Positions 17,006 through 25,863 of a stretch of 64,000 bases of DNA are shown here, in pieces; the stretch's first letter is position 1, and each line of letters opens with the position of its first letter. The translations under genes were made by a program, and so were the position numbers. The notes under the pieces were generated by a model. The model ran no database searches and was not told the origin of the DNA. It saw only the letters and a list, made by a program, of their open reading frames with translations. This DNA comes from Amycolatopsis pretoriensis (GTDB taxonomy: Bacteria > Actinomycetota > Actinomycetes > Mycobacteriales > Pseudonocardiaceae): positions 558,001 to 622,000 of the forward strand of contig NZ_FNUJ01000002.1 of the NCBI RefSeq assembly GCF_900107925.1, read 5' to 3'.

Positions 17006-20000
17006 GTGAGCAACCCGTTGATCGCGCAGACGCAGGATTCGACGAAGGCGTATTCCGGCATTTCGCTGCTGGAGTCGGCGAACGACCTGAAGTCGGCGAT
17101 CGAAAGCGGTGACTGGGCGTCGGTCGCGCTCGGCGCCGTCGGTACCGCCCTCGACGCCCTTTCCATGGCGATGGACCCGTTCGGCGCGATCCTCGCCGCC
17201 GGTGTCGGCTGGCTGATCGAACACGTCGGCCCGCTCAAGGAGGCCCTCAACGCGCTGACCGGCAACGCCGACGAAATCGCCGCCCAGTCCGAGACCTGGA
17301 AGAACGTCGCCACCGAACTCGGCAGCGTCGGCGAAGACCTGACCGGCATGGTCAAGGCCGACACGGCGTCGTGGACGGGCAACGCCGGCGACACCTACCG
17401 GCAGCGCGCCCAGGACACGGTCACCCTGCTGGAAACCGCGCAAAAGGGCTGCGAAGGCGCCTCCAGCGGCGTCAAGACCGCCGGTGAGGTCGTCGCCGCG
17501 GTCCGGGCGCTCGTCCGGGACATCATCGCCGAGCTCGTCGGTCACCTGATCAGCTGGGCGCTGCAGGTCGTGTTCACCCTCGGCATCGGGCTGACGTGGG
17601 TCGTCCCCCAGGTCATCAACGCCGTGGCGAAGACGGCGTCGAAGATCGCCGACCTGACCAAGCGGCTCGTCAAAGCCCTGCAGGCGCTCATCCCGCTGCT
17701 CAAGCGCGCCGGCGACCTGTTCTCCGACGCCGCCAAGGCGCTGAAGAACATCAAACCGGGCAAAGCCGGCCCGGCGCCGAAGCACGCCGACATCAACGGC
17801 AACCCGAAGGGCCTGGACGGGCCGAAGGGCAAGGGCGGGCCGGACGCTCCCCCGCCGAAGACCGACCCGCCGCCCACGCCGAAGGGCGGCGACGGGAACA
17901 CGACGCCGTCGGGAGCCAAGGGCGACTCGACGACGCCGTCCGGCGACCACACCCCGCCCCCGCCGAAGAGCGACCCGCCCCCCGCGTCGAAGGGCCCCGA
18001 CGAGACGCCCAAGAGCCCGGACCCGACGCCGCCGCCGGCTGCCAAGGGCGCGGACACCACGCCGTCGAGCACCCCGAAGGGCGACCCCAAGGGCGACGGC
18101 GGGCGGATCAAGGACAACAACCCGAAGCCGGACGAGCACACCACGCAGACGAAGGACAAGACCGACTGCGGCGACCCGATCGACGTTGCGACCGGGGCCG
18201 TGATGCTCGTGCAGGAAGACGTTTCGCTGCCCGGCGCCCTGCCGCTGGTGGTCGAGCGCACGCACCTGTCGTCCTACCGGGCGGGCCGGCTGTTCGGCCC
18301 CACCTGGGCCTCGACGCTGGACGAGCGCCTCGAGGTCGAGCCGGACGGGCTGCACCTGGCGCTGGCCGACGGCACCCTGCTGCGCTTCCCGGTCCCGGCC
18401 GGCGTGGAGGCGGTCGTCCCGGACAGCGGCCCGTACCTGGCGCTGCGGCGGGTCCGGCACGGGTTCGTCGTCGGCGACCCGCAGTCCGACCGCATGCGCT
18501 ACTTCGCCGGCCGTGCCGGCGACACCACGCTGCCGCTGCGCGCGATCGTGGACGGGACGCGAAACCGGATCGTCTTCCGCTACCGCGACGGCGTGCCGGT
18601 GGCGGTCGAGCACTCCGGCGGCTACCGCGTCGAGATCGACAGCGCCGGCGGCCTGGTCACGGCGGTGCGCGCGGCGGGTTCGCCGGTTCCGCTGGCCGAG
18701 TACACCTACGACGCCGCGCGCCGGCTCGTCCGGGTCGTCGACGCCGTGGGCACCCCGCAGGAGTTCACCTACGACGCCGACGGCCGGCTGACGCGTTGGG
18801 AAGACGTCAACGGCCGCTGGTACCGCTACGGCTACGACAGCCAGGGCCGCTGCGTGCGCGCCCAGGGCACCGACGGCTACCTGGACACGACGCTCGCCTT
18901 CGAGCCGGGCGTCACGACCGTCACCGACTCGCTCGGCGCCGTCACCCGCTACCGGCTCGACGAGCGGCTGCGCGTGATCGGGCAGACCGACCCGCTCGGG
19001 AACACCACGAGCGCCGAGCGGGACCGCTTCGGGCGCGTGGTCGCCGAGACCGACGAGCTCGGCAACGTCACGCGCTGGGACTACGACGAGGCCGGCAACC
19101 CGACCGCCGTGACGCGGCCCGACGGCAGCCGGCTGGTCGTCGGCCACGACGACCGGCACCGGCCGGTCGCGGTGACCGGGCCGGACGGCGCCGTGTGGCG
19201 CTACGAGTACGACGCCGACGGCAGCCTGGCCCGGACCGTCGACCCGACCGGCGCCGCGACTTCGTACACCTACGACCCCTTCACCGGCACCGTGGATTCG
19301 GTGACCGACGCCCTCGGCGGGGTCACCCGGATCCAGGCCAACGCCGCCGGGCTCCCCCTGCTCGTCACGGCGCCGGACGGTGCCGTGTGGCGCTACGGCT
19401 ACGACGCGCTCGGCAACACGACCAGCGAGACCGACCCGCTGGGCCACACCACGACGTTCGTCAGCGACGCCGCCGGCCAGCTCGTGCAGCGGCGTGACGC
19501 CGACGGCGCGGTCGAGCGGTTCGCGGCGACGGCGCGGGGCAGCTTCGAGGAGCGGACGGACCCGCGCGGCGGCGTCACCCGCATCGAGTACGCCCAGTTC
19601 GACCTGCCGGTCAGCGAGCGCGACGCGGACGGCGGCACGCTGAAGTACGGCTACGACACCGAACTGCGGCTCACCTCGGTCACCAACGAGCGCGGCCTGG
19701 TGTGGCGCTACGAGTACGACGCCGCGGGCCGGAAGGTCGGGGAAACCGACTACAACGGCCGCGTCCTGCGCTACGGCTACGACGCCGCCGGCCGGCTCGT
19801 GTCGCGCACCAACGGCGCCGGCCAGACCATCACCCTCGAACGCGACGCGGTCGGCCGGGTCGTGCGGCGAAGCAGCGCCGACGAGGTCGCCGTGTTCACC
19901 TACGACGAGGCCGGCCGGATGGTGTCGGCGGCCAACGCGCACAGCGAGGTCCGGTACACCTACGACGCGCTCGGCCGCGTGCTGGCGGAGTCGATCAACG

Positions 20001-22324
20001 GCCGGACCGTGGCCTACCGCTACGACGCCCTCGGCCGCCGCGTGGCCCGCCGGACGCCCTCGGGTGCGGAGTCGGTCGTCGGCTACGACGCCGTCGCACG
20101 CCCGGTCGCGCTGACGACCGCCGGGCGCACGCTGCGGTTCGGGTACAACGCCGCGGGCCGGGAAACCGTGCGCGAACTGGTCACCCGCACCGGGCCGGTG
20201 GCGCAGCTGCGGCAGGACTGGACACCCACCGGGCAGCTGTCCGCGCAGACGGTGCTGCGCGGCCCGGACACGCTGCAGCGGCGCGAGTACGGCTACCTGC
20301 CCGACGGCTACCTCGCCGGGGTGACCGACCTGATCTCCGGGCAGCGCACCCTCGACGTCGACCCCCGTGGCCGGGTCCGCAGCGTGCGCGGTCCCCGCTG
20401 GCAGGAGGACTACGAGTACGACGCGAGCGGCGCCGTCACCGGGGCGGGCTGGTCCGGCGGGCCGCAGGCCGGCGGGCCCCGATCCTACACCGGCACCCTG
20501 CTCACCTCGGCCGGCCCGACGCGCTACAGCCACGACGGCGAAGGCCGGGTCGTCGCCCGCGAACGCCACGGGCAGCGGTGGACCTACGAGTGGAGCGCGG
20601 AAAACCGGCTGACCGGCGTGCGCACGCCGGACGGCACGACGTGGCGGTACCGCTACGACCCGTTCGGCCGCCGGATCGCCAAGCAGCGCCTCGACGGCAG
20701 CGGCGCCGTGGCCGAGCAGGTCGAGTTCGCCTGGGACGGCCAGGTCCCGGCCGAGCAGGTCCACAGTGGACCGGGCCGGCCGCCGGTCGCGACGGTGTGG
20801 GAGTACGCGCCCGGCTCGCCGCTTCCGCTCACCCAGACCGAGCGCGTCCTCGGTGCCGGCGGGGACCGGTTCCACGCCATCGTGGCCGACCTCGTCGGCG
20901 CGCCCGCGGAGCTGGTCGACGACACCGGTGCGCTGGCCGGCCACCTGCACACGGCGCTGTGGGGCCCGGCCGTCTCGGCCGGCGGCACGGCGAGCACCCC
21001 GCTGCGGTTCCCCGGCCAGTACCACGACCCGGAGACCGGGCTGCACTACAACCGCCACCGCTTCTACGACCCCGAGACCGGGCGATTCCTTTCGCACGAC
21101 CCGCTGGGCCTGACCCCGGCGCCGGACTCGATGTCCTATGTGGACAACCCGACGGCCATGACCGACCCGCTCGGGCTGGGCCCGCAGCGGACCACGCCGT
21201 GCGCGGCGGCGGCCGCCCGGGCCCAGGCCCACCCCTACGCCCGCGGGAACGACGGACCGTCGACGAGCAACCGCAAGTACCCGGAAAGCACCTACGGCGA
21301 CCGGAACGCCGAGCGCAAGCGCCTGAACGAGAAGTACGACTACAAGATCGACGGGGACAAGACGCACCAGAACGAGCACGCCGCCGGGTACGACATCCTG
21401 AGCGACAACGGCGGCGCGAAGGGCTTGCGGAAGGACAAGGACAACAAGCCGCTGGAGAACAACGCGTACGCCTACTACGAGGACCACGCCAACCACCGCT
21501 ACCACCCCGGCACGGGCAAGGGCGGCGCGAACCACGAGTCCGGGTTCACCAAGGGCGACGTCCGCAACGATCCGAACACCTCGCCGGACGCGAACCTCAA
21601 GTACGACGACCGCCTCGGTTCGTACCGGCACGCCCAGCGCAGCGCCATCGAGGGCAACGACCCGAGCACGGCGGTCCAGCTCAACCAGCTCGGCTACGGC
21701 CACCAGCAGGGTTTCGGCAAGACGGGCAACGACACCTTCTCCGACCAGGTCTACCACGGCAACGACAAGAACCACGTCCACCACGAAGACCACCCGCTGT
21801 ACGACAAGGACAAGGCGGACGCGGCGAAGGCGGAGCAGGACCGGCGCGACGCCGTCAAGAACGACCCGAACCACCCGGACCGCAAGGCCTGGGAGGACGA
21901 GCAGAAGCGGATGGCCATCGCGGACGACTCGTACCACAAGATGATCGACGACATGCGCTCGAGCGGCGAGGGCATGCGGTACAACCCGCAGGCGGGCCAG
22001 GCGGTTCCGGCCGGCGGGCACACGGCGGACCACGGCACGGTGACCACGAAGCCGATCGACAAGTGGGACGCGGCCGAGATGCACGGCGCCCGCGACGGCG
22101 CGCGCACGGGCGAGTGGCCGGGCTACGGCGGCTTCTACAAGAACCCGACGGCCGAGGACTGGGCCAAGCTCGAGCGCGGCGAGCTCGACCCGCCGCAGAT
22201 CAAGAACATGCCGGACCCGACGGACGCGCAGATCTCGGACGCGGCGGCGAAGTTCAAGGCCCACCACGATCCGCTGTGGGCACGTCAGCAGGAAGGCCTG
22301 GCGAACCAGATGGACGTCGACTGA
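17006..22324 (+). CDS. RHS/YD-repeat polymorphic toxin with WXG-like N-terminus
   Basis: A 1772-residue export-type toxin. Order: helical N-terminal region with a WXG-type signature (SWTGNAGDTYRQRAQ, about residues 120-135) suggesting type VII secretion; hydrophobic helices (about 175-205); a Pro/Lys/Gly-rich linker (255-385); the DUF6531-like opening CGDPIDVATGAVML (about 388); many YD repeats (Y-x-Y-D, G-R-L); the RHS core YHDPETGLHYNRHRFYDP and DPLGL (ending about 1391); then a roughly 380-residue hydrophilic His/Asp-rich C-terminal module. GTG start after GGTGGAGGAGAAGGG. The C-terminal module is not recognised. No small immunity gene follows. Confidence 0.88.
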   Translation: MSNPLIAQTQDSTKAYSGISLLESANDLKSAIESGDWASVALGAVGTALDALSMAMDPFGAILAAGVGWLIEHVGPLKEALNALTGNADEIAAQSETWKNVATELGSVGEDLTGMVKADTASWTGNAGDTYRQRAQDTVTLLETAQKGCEGASSGVKTAGEVVAAVRALVRDIIAELVGHLISWALQVVFTLGIGLTWVVPQVINAVAKTASKIADLTKRLVKALQALIPLLKRAGDLFSDAAKALKNIKPGKAGPAPKHADINGNPKGLDGPKGKGGPDAPPPKTDPPPTPKGGDGNTTPSGAKGDSTTPSGDHTPPPPKSDPPPASKGPDETPKSPDPTPPPAAKGADTTPSSTPKGDPKGDGGRIKDNNPKPDEHTTQTKDKTDCGDPIDVATGAVMLVQEDVSLPGALPLVVERTHLSSYRAGRLFGPTWASTLDERLEVEPDGLHLALADGTLLRFPVPAGVEAVVPDSGPYLALRRVRHGFVVGDPQSDRMRYFAGRAGDTTLPLRAIVDGTRNRIVFRYRDGVPVAVEHSGGYRVEIDSAGGLVTAVRAAGSPVPLAEYTYDAARRLVRVVDAVGTPQEFTYDADGRLTRWEDVNGRWYRYGYDSQGRCVRAQGTDGYLDTTLAFEPGVTTVTDSLGAVTRYRLDERLRVIGQTDPLGNTTSAERDRFGRVVAETDELGNVTRWDYDEAGNPTAVTRPDGSRLVVGHDDRHRPVAVTGPDGAVWRYEYDADGSLARTVDPTGAATSYTYDPFTGTVDSVTDALGGVTRIQANAAGLPLLVTAPDGAVWRYGYDALGNTTSETDPLGHTTTFVSDAAGQLVQRRDADGAVERFAATARGSFEERTDPRGGVTRIEYAQFDLPVSERDADGGTLKYGYDTELRLTSVTNERGLVWRYEYDAAGRKVGETDYNGRVLRYGYDAAGRLVSRTNGAGQTITLERDAVGRVVRRSSADEVAVFTYDEAGRMVSAANAHSEVRYTYDALGRVLAESINGRTVAYRYDALGRRVARRTPSGAESVVGYDAVARPVALTTAGRTLRFGYNAAGRETVRELVTRTGPVAQLRQDWTPTGQLSAQTVLRGPDTLQRREYGYLPDGYLAGVTDLISGQRTLDVDPRGRVRSVRGPRWQEDYEYDASGAVTGAGWSGGPQAGGPRSYTGTLLTSAGPTRYSHDGEGRVVARERHGQRWTYEWSAENRLTGVRTPDGTTWRYRYDPFGRRIAKQRLDGSGAVAEQVEFAWDGQVPAEQVHSGPGRPPVATVWEYAPGSPLPLTQTERVLGAGGDRFHAIVADLVGAPAELVDDTGALAGHLHTALWGPAVSAGGTASTPLRFPGQYHDPETGLHYNRHRFYDPETGRFLSHDPLGLTPAPDSMSYVDNPTAMTDPLGLGPQRTTPCAAAAARAQAHPYARGNDGPSTSNRKYPESTYGDRNAERKRLNEKYDYKIDGDKTHQNEHAAGYDILSDNGGAKGLRKDKDNKPLENNAYAYYEDHANHRYHPGTGKGGANHESGFTKGDVRNDPNTSPDANLKYDDRLGSYRHAQRSAIEGNDPSTAVQLNQLGYGHQQGFGKTGNDTFSDQVYHGNDKNHVHHEDHPLYDKDKADAAKAEQDRRDAVKNDPNHPDRKAWEDEQKRMAIADDSYHKMIDDMRSSGEGMRYNPQAGQAVPAGGHTADHGTVTTKPIDKWDAAEMHGARDGARTGEWPGYGGFYKNPTAEDWAKLERGELDPPQIKNMPDPTDAQISDAAAKFKAHHDPLWARQQEGLANQMDVD

Positions 22325-22443
22325 CGTCATTTCTTGCGGGCATCGGTACGAAAATTTCCGCAATCGGTTCGACTATTGCCAGTTCCTGTCGCGCCGCCTA
22401 CAGTCCGGTCACGGACTCGAGCAGCGTGGCGAGAGGAACTGGC

Positions 22444-24099
22444 ATGGCGATCTCGCGCAGGGTTTTCCTCGGTTCGGCCGCGGCCTTGGGCGCGCTCGGC
22501 GCCATCGGTGCGCCGGGTGCCGCCGCGGCCAGTCCGCCCGGGGACGTCGTCGGCAAGATCACCGTGGGCTACCAGGGCTGGTTCGCCTGCGCCGGTGACG
22601 GCGCGCCGATCGGCGGCTGGTGGCACTGGAGCCAGGACTGGGGCCGGACGCCGTCGCCGGGCAACAACGTCATCAAGGCCTGGCCGGACCAGCGCGAGTA
22701 CGCGCGCACCTACCCCACGGCCTACGGCAACCTCGGGAACGGCCAGGCGGCAACGCTTTTCTCGTCCTACGACCAGCAGACCGTCGACACGCACTTCCGG
22801 TGGATGCGGGAGAACGGCTGCGACACGGCCGCGCTGCAGCGCTTCAACCCCAACAGCAGCGAAGGGCCCACGCGTGACGCGATGGCGGCCAAGGTCCGCG
22901 CCGCCGCCGAGGCGCAGGGGCGGAAGTTCTACATCATGTACGACGCCACCGGCTGGGCCGCCATGCAGACGGAGATGAAGGCCGACTGGGCGGCCAAGAT
23001 GTCCGCGCACACCGCGTCGCCGGCGTACGCGCGTCAGAACGGCAAGCCGGTCGTCTGCATCTGGGGCTTCGGGTACAACGACGGCAACCACCCGTGGGAC
23101 GCCGGGACCTGCCTCGACGTCGTGAACTGGTTCAAAGCGCAGGGTTGCTACGTGATCGGCGGGGTGCCGCGGGAATGGCGCACGAGCGACGGCGGGTCGC
23201 GGCCCGGCTTCGGGGACGTCTACCGCTCGTTCCACATGATCTCGCCGTGGATGGTCGGTGCGATCGGCGACGCGGCGGGCTCGGACTGGGCGTACCAGAA
23301 CCTGACCGTGCCCGACCAGGCCGACTGCGCCGCCCACGGCATCGACTACCAGCCGTGCGTCCTGCCCGGCGACGTCTCCGGGCGGCAGCGCGCCCACGGC
23401 GACTTCATGTGGCGCCAGTTCTACAACGTGGTGCGCGCCGGCGTCGCGGGCATCTACATCTCGATGTTCGACGAGTACGGCGAAGGCAACCAGATCGCGA
23501 AGACGGCCGAGAACGCGTCGATGACCCCGGTCGGCTCCGGACTGCTCGCGCTCGACGAAGACGGGACGGCCTGTTCGTCGGACTACTACCTGCGGCTGAC
23601 CGCCGACGGCGGCCGCATGCTCAAGGGCGAAATCCCGCTGACGGCGGTCCGCCCGACCCGGCCCACGCTCACCACCGGTGGCTCGACCGACCTCGCGCGC
23701 GGCCGCGGCACGAGCGAAAGCAGCCACACGCAGAACTACGGCGCGGGCAACGCGGTCGACGGAAACCCGGACACCTACTGGGAAAGCGCGAACAACGCGT
23801 TCCCCCAGTGGCTGCAGGCCGACCTCGGCTCGGCGGCCGCGGTGACGCGGATCGTGCTCGCGGTCCCGCCGTCGAGCGCGTGGGGCACCCGGACGCAGAC
23901 CCTGGCCGTGTCCGGATCGGCCGACGGCACCACGTTCGACACCCTGGTCCCGGCGACGGGGTACGTGTTCGATCCGGCGCGGGGCAACAGCGTCACGATC
24001 GCCGTTCCCGGTGGTGCCCGGCGGTTCCTGCGCGTGACCTGCACCGGCAACACCGGGTGGCCGGCCGGTCAGCTGGCCCGGTTCGAGGTCTACGGCTAA
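22444..24099 (+). CDS. Secreted GH71/GH99-like protein with F5/8-type carbohydrate-binding domain
   Basis: A 551-residue Tat-exported protein: SRRVFLGSAAALGALGA at the N-terminus followed by an Ala-rich cleavage region. The catalytic domain (about 35-400) begins GKITVGYQGWFACAGDG and includes YISMFDEYGEGNQI, resembling GH71/99-like alpha-mannanase-type proteins found in actinomycetes. The last ~130 residues form a discoidin (F5/8 C, CBM32-like) domain with NAVDGNPDTYWES and LGSAAAVTRIVL. It probably binds and cleaves an extracellular polysaccharide. ATG at 22444 follows GAGAGGAAC. Its stop shares bases with the convergent TetR stop. Confidence 0.85.
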   Translation: MAISRRVFLGSAAALGALGAIGAPGAAAASPPGDVVGKITVGYQGWFACAGDGAPIGGWWHWSQDWGRTPSPGNNVIKAWPDQREYARTYPTAYGNLGNGQAATLFSSYDQQTVDTHFRWMRENGCDTAALQRFNPNSSEGPTRDAMAAKVRAAAEAQGRKFYIMYDATGWAAMQTEMKADWAAKMSAHTASPAYARQNGKPVVCIWGFGYNDGNHPWDAGTCLDVVNWFKAQGCYVIGGVPREWRTSDGGSRPGFGDVYRSFHMISPWMVGAIGDAAGSDWAYQNLTVPDQADCAAHGIDYQPCVLPGDVSGRQRAHGDFMWRQFYNVVRAGVAGIYISMFDEYGEGNQIAKTAENASMTPVGSGLLALDEDGTACSSDYYLRLTADGGRMLKGEIPLTAVRPTRPTLTTGGSTDLARGRGTSESSHTQNYGAGNAVDGNPDTYWESANNAFPQWLQADLGSAAAVTRIVLAVPPSSAWGTRTQTLAVSGSADGTTFDTLVPATGYVFDPARGNSVTIAVPGGARRFLRVTCTGNTGWPAGQLARFEVYG

Positions 24100-24689
24100 C
24101 CGGCGGTCACCGCGCCGAGGACGAAGTCGACCAGCTCGCCGGCGTAGTCCGTCAACCCCGCCGCCACCTGGGGCCGCAGGTGGGCCGGCGCGGCCAGCGC
24201 GTGGTTGAGGCAGCCACCCACGATCGCGTCCAGCAGGAGCGTCACGCTCGTTCCGCCGTGCAGCTCGCCGCGGGCGATGCCGCGCCGGACGATCGCACGG
24301 GCCGCCAGCACCTGGGCCTGGCGCAGCTGGGCCACCCGCTCCGCCACGCCGGGGATGCGGTCGGCCTCCAGCAGCAGCCTCGTCGTCGCGCGGCCCGACT
24401 CGCCGAAGAACGCCGTCAGCATCTGCTCGGCGAGGCGGACCAGGTCCTCGCGCACCGAGCCGGTGTCGATGTCGGCGACCGGGGTGATCCGCGCTTCGAG
24501 GCAGCTGGCCAGCAGCTCCTTCTTGTTCGGCCAGCGCAGGTAGATCGACGCCTTGCCGACCCCGGCGCGCCGGGCCACGGAGTCGACCGTGAACCGGCCC
24601 CAGCCGTCTTCGCCGAAGACCTCCGCGGCCGCGCTCAGCACCCGCCGGTCGACCTCGGGGTCGCGGGGCCGTCCGGCCTCGCCCGTCAT
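24096..24689 (-). CDS. TetR/AcrR family transcriptional regulator
   Basis: A 197-residue TetR regulator. The DNA-binding part includes FTVDSVARRAGVGKASIYLRW followed by PNKKELLASCLEARI, a common form in which the W-P-N-K replaces F-x-x-K. The ATG at 24689 follows GAGGTGAGG; a GTG nine bases upstream is possible. It is divergent from the metallo-beta-lactamase-fold gene, its likely target. It is convergent with the GH71/99-like gene, the stops overlapping by 4 bp. Confidence 0.9.
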   Translation of the reverse strand: MTGEAGRPRDPEVDRRVLSAAAEVFGEDGWGRFTVDSVARRAGVGKASIYLRWPNKKELLASCLEARITPVADIDTGSVREDLVRLAEQMLTAFFGESGRATTRLLLEADRIPGVAERVAQLRQAQVLAARAIVRRGIARGELHGGTSVTLLLDAIVGGCLNHALAAPAHLRPQVAAGLTDYAGELVDFVLGAVTAG

Positions 24690-24801
24690 GCGCCTCACCT
24701 CGCCCCGTGATCGGGGTCATTGCCGCACGGAATCCGACCACTATAGAGTGGGGGCATTACTGGACGCACCTTGTTCAGTATCTCGCGGGGAAGGTGCACA
24801 C

Positions 24802-25863
24802 ATGCCGGGAATCGAGGTGCTCGGCACCGAGCAGCAGGCGGCGTGGCGGGCGCGGCGGCGGCCGCCGGTCGAGAAACTGCCGGGCGGGCTGTGGTCGGTG
24901 CCGGTGCCGATCCCGGACAACCCGCTGCGCTACACGCTGTCCTACCTCGTCCCGGCCGATGACGGCCTGGTCGTCGTCGACCCCGGCTGGGACACCGACG
25001 AGGGCTGGACGGCCCTGCTCGACGGCCTCGCCACCGCCGGCGCGTCGACGACCGACGTGGCCGGGATCGTGACGACCCACGTCCACCCCGATCACCACGG
25101 CCTGTCCGCCCGGCTGCGCGCGGAGTCCGGCGCGTGGATCGGCATGCACCCGGCCGAACGCGCCACGCTCCCCCAGCGCCGCCGCGACGAGCACGGCGAC
25201 ACCCGCACCGAGATCACGACGTGGCTGCGCGGCTGCGGCGCGCCGGATGCGGAGATCGCGGACCTGCTCGGCGCGCTCGACGCCGCCCCGCGGCCGGCCG
25301 CCGAGCTCCCCGAACCGGACGTCCTGCTGGAGGACGGCGACCTCGTCCCGATGCGCGGGCGCCGGTTGCGGGCGGTGTGGACGCCGGGGCACACCCCGGG
25401 GCACCTGTGCCTGCAGGAGCCGGACGCGCAGCTGCTGCTGACCGGCGACCACGTCCTGCCCCGGATCACCCCGGCGATCGGTTCGTGGCCGGGGGCCGCG
25501 GAGCCGCCGTTGGGGCAGTTCCTCCGGTCGTTGGAGCAGACGGCGACGTTCGACGACCACGACGCGTTGCCGGCGCATGAGTACCGGTTCCGCGGTCTCG
25601 CCGCGCGGAGTGAGCTGTTGCGCGAGCACCACGAGCAGCGGTGCGCGGAGATCGTCGACGTGGTGACCGGGCTCGGGCAGCCGACGCCGTGGGAGATCGC
25701 GACGCGGCTGACGTGGTCGCGGCCGTGGGCGGAGATCGGGTTCATGCGGCTGTCGGCGGTGGCCGAGACCGTCGCACACATCGAGTATCTGGCCGGACAG
25801 GGCCGTCTTGGGTGGCCGGGCTATGGGGCGACCCCCGCGCGAGTCACCCGGAGCACCCCGTGA
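24802..25863 (+). CDS. Metallo-beta-lactamase fold hydrolase
   Basis: A 353-residue MBL-fold enzyme. Metal ligands: THVHPDHHG (HxHxDH, about residue 92), GHTPGH (His), TGDHV (bridging Asp) and LPAHEY (His). The C-terminal winged-helix-like extension (IATRLTWSRPWAEI) matches the lactonase/thioesterase-like MBL proteins often coded with acyl-CoA enzymes. It may hydrolyse acyl-CoA or lactone intermediates. ATG at 24802 after GGGGAAGGTG. Its stop overlaps the GTG of the thiolase-crotonase gene, so both are one operon. Confidence 0.9.
   Translation: MPGIEVLGTEQQAAWRARRRPPVEKLPGGLWSVPVPIPDNPLRYTLSYLVPADDGLVVVDPGWDTDEGWTALLDGLATAGASTTDVAGIVTTHVHPDHHGLSARLRAESGAWIGMHPAERATLPQRRRDEHGDTRTEITTWLRGCGAPDAEIADLLGALDAAPRPAAELPEPDVLLEDGDLVPMRGRRLRAVWTPGHTPGHLCLQEPDAQLLLTGDHVLPRITPAIGSWPGAAEPPLGQFLRSLEQTATFDDHDALPAHEYRFRGLAARSELLREHHEQRCAEIVDVVTGLGQPTPWEIATRLTWSRPWAEIGFMRLSAVAETVAHIEYLAGQGRLGWPGYGATPARVTRSTP

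Noticed and set aside
16607..22363. A 1918-codon open frame on the minus strand opposite the RHS toxin
   Set aside because: It mirrors the toxin gene, is rich in Arg/Gly/Val/Asp low-complexity text and has no domain; antisense frames stay open in high-GC DNA.
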